Of a DNA stretch of 64,000 nucleotides, positions 55,486 to 64,000 are shown one piece after another. This DNA is from Roseinatronobacter sp. S2. GTDB lineage: Bacteria > Pseudomonadota > Alphaproteobacteria > Rhodobacterales > Rhodobacteraceae. The stretch lies in NCBI RefSeq assembly GCF_029581395.1, contig NZ_CP121113.1, positions 1,856,001 to 1,920,000 on the forward strand. Reading direction: 5' to 3'. The first letter of the stretch is position 1. Each line of letters begins with the position of its first letter. The notes below the pieces were generated by a model. The model did not search any database. It saw nothing but the letters and a program-made list of their open reading frames with translations, and had not been told where the DNA came from. A program made the translations under genes and the position numbers.

Positions 55486-55877
55486 CCCCCGAACTTACAG
55501 TCCTCACTCTCGCGGCGCTTCTGCAAATGGCGCAGTATATCCTGTTTGCCGTTCCTGCGAACCGTGAACTGGGCACACGCTACACAGGCGGGTCGCGTGA
55601 TTTTGCGCCTCCAAAACCCCTGTCGAAACGCACTGCCCGGCTGCAACGCGCGCTCGACAACCACTTCGAGGGGCTGATCATCTTCGCCATCGCCGTGATC
55701 GTGGTGACCTTCACCAAGATCACCACCCCTTTCACCGCCGCCTGCGCCTTCATCTATCTTGCTGCCCGCATCCTCTATATCCCGGCCTATGCTTTTGGCC
55801 TGAACCCGTGGCGCTCGCTCATCTGGGGCATCGGTTGGGCGGCCACATTGCTGATGCTGATCGCGGCGCTGTTCTGA
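55482..55877 (+). CDS. MAPEG family membrane protein
   Basis: The 131-aa protein has four hydrophobic segments and the MAPEG pattern ELTVLTLAALLQMAQYIL, RLQRALDNHFEGLIIF and AARILYIPAYAFGLNPWRSL. The family includes glutathione-dependent membrane enzymes, but the bacterial versions are largely uncharacterised. It precedes lpd by 81 bases, an arrangement also known in other Rhodobacteraceae as far as I recall. Confidence 0.88.
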   Translation: MTPELTVLTLAALLQMAQYILFAVPANRELGTRYTGGSRDFAPPKPLSKRTARLQRALDNHFEGLIIFAIAVIVVTFTKITTPFTAACAFIYLAARILYIPAYAFGLNPWRSLIWGIGWAATLLMLIAALF

Positions 55878-55958
55878 TGCTTCATTCTGGCAAAAATATC
55901 CTCGGGGGGTGCGGGGGACAGCCCCCCCCTCTTCGCCTGAAAAAAGGAGACACCTTAT

Positions 55959-57344
55959 ATGTCCTACGACCTTATCGTTATCGGCGCTGGCCCCGGCGGC
56001 TATGTCTGTGCCATTCGTGCAGCCCAGCTTGGCCTGAAAGTGGCCTGTGTGGAAGGGCGTGACACGCTTGGCGGCACGTGCCTGAATGTGGGCTGCATCC
56101 CGTCCAAGGCGCTGCTGCACGCAACCCACCAGCTGCATGAGGCCGAGCATAATTTCGACGCCATGGGCCTGACGGGGGCGAAACCCAAGGTCGATTGGAA
56201 GAAAATGCTTGGCTATAAGTCCGATGTGATCGGGCAGAACACCAAGGGGATTGAATTCCTGTTCAAGAAAAACAAGGTCGACTGGATCAAGGGCTGGGCG
56301 TCAATTCCTGCCGCAGGCAAGGTGCAGGTCGGCGACAAGACTTATGACGCCAAAAAAATTGTCATCGCGTCGGGGTCCGACTCCAGCCCGCTGAAAGGTG
56401 TGGATGTGGATGAGAAGGTGATCGTCACCTCGACCGGCGCGCTGGAGCTGGGCAAGATCCCCAAGAAAATGGTGGTGATCGGCGCAGGCGTGATCGGGCT
56501 GGAAATGGGGTCGGTCTTTGCGCGTCTGGGTGCAGAAGTGACAGTGGTTGAATATCTGGATCGTATCATTCCCGGCAATGATGCCGAAGTTGCCAAGAGT
56601 TTTCAGCGGCTTCTGGCCAAGCAGGGGATCACGTTCATTCTGGGCGCGGCGGTTCAGTCCGCGACAGCCACGAAAACCAAGGCCACTGTCACCTATAAAC
56701 TGCGCAAGGATGACAGCGAACACAAGCTGGAGGCCGACACTGTGCTTCTTGCCACGGGGCGGCGTCCATTGACCGAAGGGTTGGGGCTGGACACGCTGGG
56801 TGTCAAACTGACCGAACGCGGCCAGATCGCGACCGACAAGCACTATAAAACCAGCATTGACGGGGTGTATGCGATTGGTGACGTCATTGAGGGGCCGATG
56901 CTGGCCCATAAGGCCGAGGATGAAGGCATGGCGGTCGCCGAGATTATCGCGGGGCAGGCGGGTCATGTGAATTACGGTGTCATCCCCGGTGTCATCTATA
57001 CCTGGCCAGAGGTGGCGTCGGTGGGCGAGAACGAAGAAACCCTGAAAGAGGCAGGGCGCGCCTATAAGGTCGGCAAGTTCAGCTTCATGGGCAACGGCCG
57101 TGCCAAGGCGAATTTCGCAGGCGACGGTTTCGTGAAAATCCTGGCCGACAAGGACACAGACCGCATTCTGGGGGCGCATATCATTGGTCCCTATGCGGGC
57201 GATCTTATCCATGAAATCTGTGTCGCAATGGAATTTGGGGCCGCAGCCGAAGATCTGGCGCGCACCTGCCATGCCCACCCGACCTATTCGGAAGCCGTGC
57301 GCGAAGCTGCACTTGCCTGCGGTGACGGGGCGATACACGCGTAA
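55959..57344 (+). CDS. lpd: Dihydrolipoamide dehydrogenase (E3)
   Basis: The 461-aa FAD/NAD enzyme reoxidises the lipoyl groups of SucB. FAD site [21 protein letters not shown], redox cysteines Cys41 and Cys46 in [16 protein letters not shown] site [21 protein letters not shown], and the His-Glu pair in HAHPTYSEA are visible. AAAAGGAG precedes the ATG. It closes the operon. Confidence 0.96.
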   Translation: MSYDLIVIGAGPGGYVCAIRAAQLGLKVACVEGRDTLGGTCLNVGCIPSKALLHATHQLHEAEHNFDAMGLTGAKPKVDWKKMLGYKSDVIGQNTKGIEFLFKKNKVDWIKGWASIPAAGKVQVGDKTYDAKKIVIASGSDSSPLKGVDVDEKVIVTSTGALELGKIPKKMVVIGAGVIGLEMGSVFARLGAEVTVVEYLDRIIPGNDAEVAKSFQRLLAKQGITFILGAAVQSATATKTKATVTYKLRKDDSEHKLEADTVLLATGRRPLTEGLGLDTLGVKLTERGQIATDKHYKTSIDGVYAIGDVIEGPMLAHKAEDEGMAVAEIIAGQAGHVNYGVIPGVIYTWPEVASVGENEETLKEAGRAYKVGKFSFMGNGRAKANFAGDGFVKILADKDTDRILGAHIIGPYAGDLIHEICVAMEFGAAAEDLARTCHAHPTYSEAVREAALACGDGAIHA

Positions 57345-57392
57345 CTGTCAGCCGCAGATTTTGCGGACGACGCATGACGCGTGGTGGATAGT

Positions 57393-57427
57393 CCAGCCCC
57401 TGATCCGGTCGGGGGCTGGTTGTTTTT
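57393..57427 (+). terminator. Terminator after lpd
   Basis: CCAGCCCC / GGGGCTGG with an 11-base loop is followed by TTGTTTTT, about 50 bases after the lpd stop. The rest of 57345-57624 shows no gene. Confidence 0.8.
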
Positions 57428-57624
57428 GGGGATTGCCGTATCGCGCAACGCAGCGCGGCTTGACTTCCCTTGGTGGCGCAGGGATGTTTGCGCTGTAGAA
57501 ACTACAGCGGCGGCAGTCCAGCATCCTGTTGCTTCAGGGAGCGAAGCTGTTCTGGCCTTGAAATCCGGGCCAACTACCAGAAATGAAAACGGTTTTTCAG
57601 GGCCACCAGACTAGGAAATGTGAC

Positions 57625-58062
57625 ATGCTGAACGGAATAGACCCCCGCATTACCCCCGAATTGTTGTATGCTCTGGCCGCCATGGGCCATGGTGATCAAC
57701 TGACGATAGTGGATGCAAACTATCCCGCGCATACAGCCGGATTGAACTCGGATTGGGGGCATTGCCTTGACTTTGGCGGCACATCGACAGACGCGCTACA
57801 GGCCATTCTGACCCTTGTGCCGATAGATCAGTTTGATCGCGAGCGTCCGGCGGTCAAGGCGATGCAGCAAGTTGACGCGCCCGATACGCACGCTGAAGCG
57901 GTCGCGCAGGCGATGGGCATTATCCGCGCATTCGGGCATGACATCGCCATGACCGAACGCTTCGCCTTTTACGAGGCGGCGGCAGACTCCTTCGTGATTA
58001 TTCGCACACAGGAACGTCGTCTGTATGGCAATTTCATACTGCGCAAAGGCGTGATTGAATAA
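57625..58062 (+). CDS. RbsD/FucU family sugar mutarotase
   Basis: The 145-aa protein starts MLNGIDPRITPELLYALAAMGHGDQLTIVDANYPA and ends ERRLYGNFILRKGVIE, typical of FucU. The catalytic His of MGHGD and the Tyr of LYGNF are present. It interconverts sugar anomers, probably L-fucose or a related sugar. AGGAA precedes the ATG at 57625. It is convergent with the sugar operon to the right. Confidence 0.88.
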   Translation: MLNGIDPRITPELLYALAAMGHGDQLTIVDANYPAHTAGLNSDWGHCLDFGGTSTDALQAILTLVPIDQFDRERPAVKAMQQVDAPDTHAEAVAQAMGIIRAFGHDIAMTERFAFYEAAADSFVIIRTQERRLYGNFILRKGVIE

Positions 58063-58188
58063 CCCATCGCAGGTAACACGGCCTTCCGTGTTCTCATGGT
58101 TTCAACCGTAAGCGGCGGCCACGCCACATAGATTTTCTGTTGCGCGGGGCTGGCCTTGGTTTTGATCCGGATCCGGTGCAACCAGCTC

Positions 58189-58704
58189 TCAGGGAGTCCC
58201 GGACGAGGTTATTTTGTGGGGACGAGATCCCCAAAAGGATGATATCGATCCCGATGTGACAACTGCACGGTTGCGCGTCCTTGCTGCTTCATCCCAAAGC
58301 AGCGTGTACCTATCAGAGTCGGCAGGGATTCTTGAGAGCGCAGCGAACCCAAGGTCAAGGTTGTGATGATGCCAAAGCATGCGTGCAAAAGTCTTGGTCA
58401 TCCGGGTCACTAAATCCGTGATCCCAAAATTCCAGCGTGAACGGCCAGAGACCGCGCGCCCTGCGTGCAGGGCGTGATGATCTTGTCGCCCGCGCCGTCC
58501 TGCCCGATCAGGTCCATCGGGATGACTGGGTAGGGCGCCCATCGTGACCAGATTGCAAGACGCGTTCGCCGCCCCGCCTTCCATGGCCTGCAACTGAGCC
58601 GAGACATCGACCAGATCGGACTTGTCAGGCCAGCGCGGGATATCGTGCAGGACATAGAGGACCCAATTCGCCGCGCAGATGATCCCGAAGGGCGCGGCTG
58701 TCAT
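58189..58704 (-). pseudogene. Decayed PfkB-type sugar kinase and unassigned remnant
   Basis: The minus-strand frame from the ATG at 58704 reads like a PfkB kinase start (GIICAANWVLYVLHDIPRWPDKSDLV, GGAANASCNLVTMGA). Near 58530 the homology (PVIPMDLIGQDGAGDKI) moves to another frame, and only about 90 kinase residues remain of the usual 300. The part from 58189 to about 58430 (LSRIPADSDRYTLLWDEAARTR) is unrelated and unrecognised, perhaps an insertion remnant. The ATG overlaps the stop of the isomerase gene, so the intact ancestor was the last gene of the operon. Confidence 0.65.
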
Positions 58705-59372
58705 GGGATAATCTGCTCGTTCCAGAGTAGTCGATAGGCGGGCACGTCTTCTTCGATCTGACTGAACCGCCCGATTCCGTCGCGGAAGAAATTATCCTGC
58801 ATGTCATCATTGCACTGGCTGACTTCGGCCACGAACACTGTCTCACCCTCGCCCCAGAAACTATGCTGCAACCCGCGCGGGATGGTGATGCTTTGGCCTG
58901 CGCGCAGCTTGTGGACTTGACCGAAGGCGGGCCGCTTTGCCCCGTCGATCAGCACAGTATCGACCAGCGGCGCGCCCTCGGCAGGCTCGACTGTGCCCGT
59001 CTCCGAAAACTCTATACAAAGCGTGCCGCCGCCGCGCACGATGATATCTTCGAGCTTGACCTTATGGGCATGAAACGGCGTCACCTGATCCGGTTCGACG
59101 AAGAGCAGCTTTTCAGCATAGGGCCGTTCGCCCGGCTGGCCAGCGATGCCGTTGCGCACGCAAAACAGTACGAGCCCCAGATTCTCGAAATCGCCAAGCC
59201 CGAAATCGGTCACATCCCAGCCGATCTGGCGCTCTGACAACCAGGCATGGCGCGCAGGGTCGGCGCGGTGGTCTTTTGGTGTCCAGCTCGCGAAATCGGG
59301 CATCGCCCAGTGATGGGCGGCAAGCAGGGTTTCGGCCTTGCGAATGGCGGCATTGATCTGAGAGCGTTTCAT
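58701..59372 (-). CDS. D-lyxose/D-mannose isomerase-like cupin
   Basis: The 223-aa protein starts MKRSQINAAIRKAETLLAAHHWAMPDFASW. It has the metal-binding cupin elements TPFHAHKVKLEDIIVRGGG and IPRGLQHSFWGEGETVFVAEVSQCNDDMQDNFF, the D-lyxose isomerase family pattern that interconverts D-lyxose/D-mannose with D-xylulose/D-fructose. It follows the mannonate dehydratase gene with a 126-base gap and is followed by the kinase remnant. Confidence 0.85.
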   Translation of the reverse strand: MKRSQINAAIRKAETLLAAHHWAMPDFASWTPKDHRADPARHAWLSERQIGWDVTDFGLGDFENLGLVLFCVRNGIAGQPGERPYAEKLLFVEPDQVTPFHAHKVKLEDIIVRGGGTLCIEFSETGTVEPAEGAPLVDTVLIDGAKRPAFGQVHKLRAGQSITIPRGLQHSFWGEGETVFVAEVSQCNDDMQDNFFRDGIGRFSQIEEDVPAYRLLWNEQIIP

Positions 59373-59498
59373 GCAGGATACCCGATTTTCTGAGTGGCGT
59401 GGTCCGTCCCGGCAGCAAGGGCCGTTGTCAGCAAGCGCGGTGGGCCCGCTTTCGTTATGCAGGCAAGGCCGCAGCATGGCCCATCCTTACCGCGATAG

Positions 59499-60713
59499 CT
59501 ATTCGGCGGCCACTCGTTCGTATTCAAGCGCCGCAGCCGCTCCCTTGAGTTCGGCCAACCCCTTGAGCCGTCCGATCAACGGATATCCGGGCTGCGCGCC
59601 CCGCGTCAGATCCTCAAGAATTTCCTGTCCGTGATCGGGCCGCATGGGAATTTCCCAGTCGGCGCGGCCCGCCTTTCGGCGGCGCTGCTCCTCGGCGAGA
59701 ATGGCGGCGATCAGCCCGACCATATCGACATCGCCCTCCAGATGCGCGCTTTCATAAAATGAACTTCCGAGCGCCGCTCCTTCGCGCCTGACATTGCGCA
59801 GGTGCAAAAAATGAATCCGCGCGCCGAAGTCCTCTACCATACCCACCAGGTCGGAATCCGCCCGCGCACCCAGAGAGCCCGAGCACAGCGTCAAACCATT
59901 GGCCGGAGAGTGCACCCCGTCCAACACCTTTTGCATATCCGATCGCGTGGACATGACCCGCGGCAGGCCCAAAAGCGGAAACGGCGGGTCGTCAGGATGA
60001 CAGCACAGCCGAATGCCAAGCGCCTCGGCCGTCGGCACCACCTCGGTCAGAAAATCGATCAGATGACTGCGCAAGCCCGTCGCATCCAGTCGATCATATT
60101 CCGCCAGCTGCGCCCGGACCGTATCCAGCGACAATGCATTGGCGGCACCGGGCAACCCGGCCAGAACGCTTTCGACCAACGCTGTCTTCTGCGCCTCGCT
60201 ATACTTGGCGAGCCGCGTGCGTGCGGCCTCGGCCACATCTTCGGAATACTCTGCGCGCGCGGCACTGCGCTTTAGGATGAGCAGATCGAAAGCCGCGAAA
60301 TCGACGGCGTCATAGCGCATGCAGCGCGCGCCGCTGCCTGCCGGTGCCCGCAGATCCGTGCGCGTCCAGTCGAGCATCGGCATGAAGTTGTAGCACACTG
60401 TCGCGATACCGGCAGAGGCGAGATTCTTGAGGCTGATCTTGTAATTCTCGATATGGTGCCGCCAGTCCCCGGTCTGACGCTTGATGTCCTCCGAGACTGG
60501 AAGGCTTTCGACAACCGCCCATTCGAGCCCGCTGGCCGTGCCATCGGGCCGCTGGCTGATTTCCTTCTGGCGACGGGTGATTTCCTCGCTGGGCCAGACC
60601 ATTCCGTCTGCAAAATGATGCAACGCGCTGACGATCCCCGACACGCCGACCTGTCGGATTTCGTCTATGCCAATGGCATCCGGGGGGCCGAACCAGCGCC
60701 AAACATATCTCAT
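59499..60713 (-). CDS. uxuA: Mannonate dehydratase
   Basis: The 404-aa protein converts D-mannonate to 2-keto-3-deoxygluconate in glucuronate degradation. The start [49 protein letters not shown], and metal-site blocks [37 protein letters not shown] and PMRPDHG are typical. GGAGGGG precedes the ATG, which overlaps the stop of the ATPase gene. Longer reading to 60911 lies inside the ATPase gene. Confidence 0.94.
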   Translation of the reverse strand: MRYVWRWFGPPDAIGIDEIRQVGVSGIVSALHHFADGMVWPSEEITRRQKEISQRPDGTASGLEWAVVESLPVSEDIKRQTGDWRHHIENYKISLKNLASAGIATVCYNFMPMLDWTRTDLRAPAGSGARCMRYDAVDFAAFDLLILKRSAARAEYSEDVAEAARTRLAKYSEAQKTALVESVLAGLPGAANALSLDTVRAQLAEYDRLDATGLRSHLIDFLTEVVPTAEALGIRLCCHPDDPPFPLLGLPRVMSTRSDMQKVLDGVHSPANGLTLCSGSLGARADSDLVGMVEDFGARIHFLHLRNVRREGAALGSSFYESAHLEGDVDMVGLIAAILAEEQRRRKAGRADWEIPMRPDHGQEILEDLTRGAQPGYPLIGRLKGLAELKGAAAALEYERVAAE

Positions 60714-61855
60714 GCCCCGAGCCCCTCCGTTGCGCTGCGGTCTATAGATGTCAATAGGCGTCGGCCCACAGTCTCGATGGCCAATTCGCTGTCGGTATGA
60801 AAAAGGTGCCAGTGCCCCTCGCGGGGCGCGACATGGATCACGGCGCCACGCCCCTCGGTGCTCTGGCCCTGCTCGTGAACCAGCAGGGGGGCGCCGTCGG
60901 GAAACTGGCAATGCAGATAGCTGGAAGCGCCATATTGCTCGGTCATGGACACGCTAACTGGCCAGCCTTGTGCATCTTCGGCCGCCAGAACGAAATCCTC
61001 GGGGCGGACCCCCAGCGTAACCTTGTCGCCTGCGGAAAGTCCGCTGTTGCGTGCCGGAAGCCTGAGCCCGGGCAGGTCTGGCGCGCCGAAAACCAGATGA
61101 TCGGCTTCAACGGCCTTGATCACGCCATCGACGAAATTCATGCGCGGCGACCCGATGAACCCGGCAACGAACCTGTTGCACGGACGGTTATAGAGATCGA
61201 GCGGAGCGCCCACCTGTTCGATATGCCCGCTGCGCAAGACCACGATCTTATCTGCCATGGTCATGGCCTCGATCTGGTCATGGGTCACATAGATCATGGT
61301 GTTTCCCAGCCGCTCATGCAGCCGCGTGATCTCAATCCGCATCAGGACACGCAATTCGGCATCGAGATTGGACAATGGCTCGTCGAACAGGAAGATCTTC
61401 GGGTCGCGCGTAATCGCGCGCCCGATTGCGACGCGCTGCCGCTGGCCACCAGAGAGCTGTCTGGGCCGCCGGTCGAGCAATTGCTCGATCTGCAAGAGCC
61501 CGGCCGCCTGCGTTACCCTTCGCGCGATTTCGTGCTTGTCCATGCGGATGTTTTCAAGCCCGAAACTGAGGTTCTGGCGCACGGTCATGTGCGGGTAGAG
61601 CGCATAGGACTGAAACACCATGGCGACCCCGCGATCAGCGGCGGGCACATTCACCACGTTCTCGCCGCCGATAAGGATATCTCCGGCGGTGGTTTCCTCC
61701 AGCCCGGCGATCAGGCGCAGCAACGTGGACTTGCCGCAGCCGGAGGGGCCGACGAAGACCACGAATTCTCCATCTTCGATCTCAAGATTGATGTCCGGTA
61801 TGACATTAACCATGCCGTATGACTTCTTGAGGTTTCTGAGTAGAAGATCAGCCAT
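60710..61855 (-). CDS. Sugar ABC transporter ATPase (UgpC/MalK type)
   Basis: The 381-aa protein has Walker [12 protein letters not shown], signature [15 protein letters not shown], Walker [13 protein letters not shown], switch [12 protein letters not shown] and a C-terminal OB/TOBE regulatory part ([11 protein letters not shown]). It energises the two permeases directly upstream. The start is eight bases after the permease stop. Confidence 0.93.
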   Translation of the reverse strand: MADLLLRNLKKSYGMVNVIPDINLEIEDGEFVVFVGPSGCGKSTLLRLIAGLEETTAGDILIGGENVVNVPAADRGVAMVFQSYALYPHMTVRQNLSFGLENIRMDKHEIARRVTQAAGLLQIEQLLDRRPRQLSGGQRQRVAIGRAITRDPKIFLFDEPLSNLDAELRVLMRIEITRLHERLGNTMIYVTHDQIEAMTMADKIVVLRSGHIEQVGAPLDLYNRPCNRFVAGFIGSPRMNFVDGVIKAVEADHLVFGAPDLPGLRLPARNSGLSAGDKVTLGVRPEDFVLAAEDAQGWPVSVSMTEQYGASSYLHCQFPDGAPLLVHEQGQSTEGRGAVIHVAPREGHWHLFHTDSELAIETVGRRLLTSIDRSATEGLGA

Positions 61856-61863
61856 TGTTGGTC

Positions 61864-62955
61864 CTATTTGATTCCGGTGGAGGCGATGCCGCTGGTGATG
61901 TAGCGTTGCAAAAAGATGAACGCGAGCGCGAGGGGCAGGGCTGTCAGCGTGGTCATGGCCAGAAGCAGATCATAGCGCACCTCGAATTCACTTTGATAAG
62001 AGTTCAGCGCCAGTTGCAGGGTGAATACCTCACGCCGGTTCAGCACGATCAGGGGCAACAGAAAGTCGTTCCAGCGCGACAGGATCGAGAAGATCGCCAC
62101 CACAGCCAGCGCGGGGGAAGACAATGGCAGGATGATGCGCCAGAATATCCGCCACTCGCTTGCGTGATCCATGCGTGCCGCCTCGATCAGCTCATCGGGG
62201 ATGGTCAGCATATATTGCCGCAGCAAAAACACCCCTGTGGGCGTGGCCACCGTCGGCAGGATCACGCCCCACAGATTGCCGACCAACCCCAACTGCGCGA
62301 CTATCAGATAGGTTGGCACCAGCACCACTGTTGCAGGGATCATCAGTGTCGCGAGGATGCTCAGCAACGCGACATTGCTGCCCCGGAAACGGTATTTCGA
62401 CAGGGCGAAGGCCGCCATTGAGTTCATGATCAGAGTGATGACTGTGGCGACCACAGTGATGAAGAGGCTGTTATAGACATAGCGCCACAGATCCGCGCCC
62501 TGCGCCGTCAGCAGATTGACATAGTTCTCGATATGGAAATGGACCTGGCGTAGCGGCGCGGCATTGGCGACCGGAACAGTTATCGGGCCCGCTGCGACAT
62601 TGTCGGGGTCAATCATCTGGGCATTCAGCCCCACCCGACGGGTCTGGGCAAGAATGACTGTCTCACCGTCCTCCATTTGCACCTCGAACAGCGGAAGCGG
62701 GTTCGCGTAGCCTTCCACCACAACCGACTCGATTGTTTCGGGTAGAACGGTGGGCGGAAACTCGTTGAGGTTCGAGGGGGATTTGAACGAGGACAGAACC
62801 AGCCACATCACCGGCGCGAACATGACGAACAGCCCGAGCAACAGGAAGCCATAGGTCAGGTAATCCGCCAGATCGAAGCCCTTGCGGCCACGCCGCCCGG
62901 TCAGCAGTGCCCGGATCATCGAGGGATTGTTTGTGTTGTGAGTTGCGTCATCCAT
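61864..62955 (-). CDS. Sugar ABC transporter permease (MalG type)
   Basis: The 363-aa inner-membrane protein has six hydrophobic segments and the EAA loop [29 protein letters not shown]. Between the first and second segments (about residues 60-150) it has a larger periplasmic insertion than most MalG-type permeases. It overlaps the preceding permease by eight bases. Confidence 0.92.
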   Translation of the reverse strand: MDDATHNTNNPSMIRALLTGRRGRKGFDLADYLTYGFLLLGLFVMFAPVMWLVLSSFKSPSNLNEFPPTVLPETIESVVVEGYANPLPLFEVQMEDGETVILAQTRRVGLNAQMIDPDNVAAGPITVPVANAAPLRQVHFHIENYVNLLTAQGADLWRYVYNSLFITVVATVITLIMNSMAAFALSKYRFRGSNVALLSILATLMIPATVVLVPTYLIVAQLGLVGNLWGVILPTVATPTGVFLLRQYMLTIPDELIEAARMDHASEWRIFWRIILPLSSPALAVVAIFSILSRWNDFLLPLIVLNRREVFTLQLALNSYQSEFEVRYDLLLAMTTLTALPLALAFIFLQRYITSGIASTGIK

Positions 62956-63946
62956 TGTTCGTCTTACGCGAGAAGTAGAGTTGAAGCATGGTGAAGATCA
63001 GCAGGGCCGCCCCGAGCAGCAGCGAGGCGGCTGCGGCCAGTCCGAAGTTGCGCGGCTGCGCTGCAAAGCCGGTTTCGTAGATGTATTGAACCAGCAGCAT
63101 CGTCGCCGAGCCCGGCCCGCCGCCGGTCAGCACATAGATTTCGTCAAATGTCTGCACAGAGCGGATGACACACAGGATGAAAACGACCAGCAGCATCGGA
63201 CGCAGCAAGGGCAGCGTTATTCTGGTAAAGACCCGCCAGTGACTGGCCGAGTCCATCTTGGCGGCTTCATAGACATCGCGCGGGATCGCCTGAAGGCCGG
63301 CCAGGAGGATGATGGTGAAAAAGCCCATATGCGCCCAGACAGTGATGAAGACTGTCCAGAAGAAGGCAGTATTGGGAAACACCAGCCAGTTGACGGCATC
63401 AAACCCCATCGAGGTCAGGATTCCGTTCAGCACGCCGTTGCGCTGTAGAATCCACTGCCAGATCAGCGCTACCACCACAGGCGAGAGCATGACCGGAAAG
63501 AAGAACACGCCGCGAAAGAACCCGCGCCCGCGGATATTGCGGTTCAGGCAGATCGCTGTGATCAGGGAAATCCCGATCATGCAGATAACCTGTATCGGCA
63601 CGAAGACCATTGTGTTCCACAGCGCGCGCCAAAACAGGTCGCGCGAACAGGTCGATGGGTCAAGGAAGCTCTGGCAATCGAATAACGTCTCGTAATTGCG
63701 CCCGCCGACCCATGGCCTGTCGACCGGAAAGAGGCGGTCGCTGCCGGTCATGGAGTAGAAGACGTTGATAAAGACTGGTAGCAATGAAAACAGCAGAACT
63801 GCACCGAGGTTGGGGCCCAGAAACACCCAGGGCATTTTCTTGATCCCGATCAACCGCTGAATGCCATACATTAAAGGCTCAATGGCCCTGGCAGGCGATG
63901 TGATCACTGCGACGGCCGCACCGCCAATAGCGCCTTTGCGCATCAT
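62948..63946 (-). CDS. Sugar ABC transporter permease (MalF type)
   Basis: The 332-aa inner-membrane protein has six hydrophobic segments and the EAA loop YEAAKMDSASHWRVFTRITLPLLRPMLLV. It is the first transporter gene in view; the substrate-binding protein gene is expected just beyond the right edge. The remaining 54 bases (63947-64000) contain a GC palindrome (ACGGCGCCGT) that may follow that gene. The operon's enzymes point to a uronate- or lyxose-related substrate. Confidence 0.92.
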   Translation of the reverse strand: MMRKGAIGGAAVAVITSPARAIEPLMYGIQRLIGIKKMPWVFLGPNLGAVLLFSLLPVFINVFYSMTGSDRLFPVDRPWVGGRNYETLFDCQSFLDPSTCSRDLFWRALWNTMVFVPIQVICMIGISLITAICLNRNIRGRGFFRGVFFFPVMLSPVVVALIWQWILQRNGVLNGILTSMGFDAVNWLVFPNTAFFWTVFITVWAHMGFFTIILLAGLQAIPRDVYEAAKMDSASHWRVFTRITLPLLRPMLLVVFILCVIRSVQTFDEIYVLTGGGPGSATMLLVQYIYETGFAAQPRNFGLAAAASLLLGAALLIFTMLQLYFSRKTNNG

Positions 63947-64000
63947 CCTACTCCGCTGTGTTTGTCATTGTCAGGTGGCGGACGGCGCCGTGACGCCGCC

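Overview
The window looks like a chromosomal segment of an alphaproteobacterium of the Rhodobacteraceae (Roseobacter/Rhodobacter group). The inference rests on GC-rich codon use, a GcrA cell-cycle regulator, the TCA operon order (mdh, sucC, sucD, sucA, sucB, lpd), DUF2852 and DUF805 proteins and a short SRP RNA. An ectoine cluster with its own aspartokinase plus a BCCT osmolyte carrier suggest a salt-adapted, possibly soda-lake or marine, strain. No species is claimed.

Layout. 1-4.2 kb: end of an unknown gene, a secreted DUF2147 protein, a UspA-BCCT pair and an atypical SDR. 4.35-18.55 kb: a genomic island inserted in a tRNA-Arg(CCT) gene, bounded by 43-bp direct repeats. It carries a tyrosine integrase and excisionase-like protein, a phage-type repressor, an orphan HigA, an MT-A70 methyltransferase convergent with a BglII-like nuclease, a PIN-domain protein coupled to an unrecognised 354-aa protein, an overlapping pair of unrecognised proteins (one with pentapeptide repeats), HipBA, a KAP-type NTPase, a MobC-like protein and a winged-helix replication-type protein. 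Between the last two lies a 175-bp run of 25 tandem heptanucleotides, and the replication-type gene itself contains nested palindromes. These two structures and the two coupled unknown gene pairs are the least explained parts of the window.

18.6-30.8 kb: LacI-type regulator, valS (with an AT-richer insertion), divergent ectR / ectABC-ask, an LpxD-like acyltransferase, dapE and a GNAT. 30.9-42.8 kb: RNase R, thiolase, GlcG-like protein, an Fe(III) ABC importer, GcrA, an ABC-2 permease, a small c-type cytochrome, SRP RNA, a TetR regulator with a nearby palindrome, and DUF2852.

43.0-57.4 kb: a MotA/ExbB-like plus OmpA-like pair with a very long coiled-coil stalk, then malate dehydrogenase and the 2-oxoglutarate dehydrogenase / succinyl-CoA synthetase operon. 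sucC is preceded by three helically phased TGTGATCACA palindromes, and the operon is interrupted by two AT-richer unknown genes. 57.6-64 kb: a FucU-type mutarotase convergent with a sugar operon (two permeases, ATPase, mannonate dehydratase, D-lyxose-isomerase-like protein and a decayed PfkB kinase); its substrate-binding protein gene would lie beyond the right edge.

All family assignments come from reading motifs and recalled family features, not from database searches. GC statements are visual.
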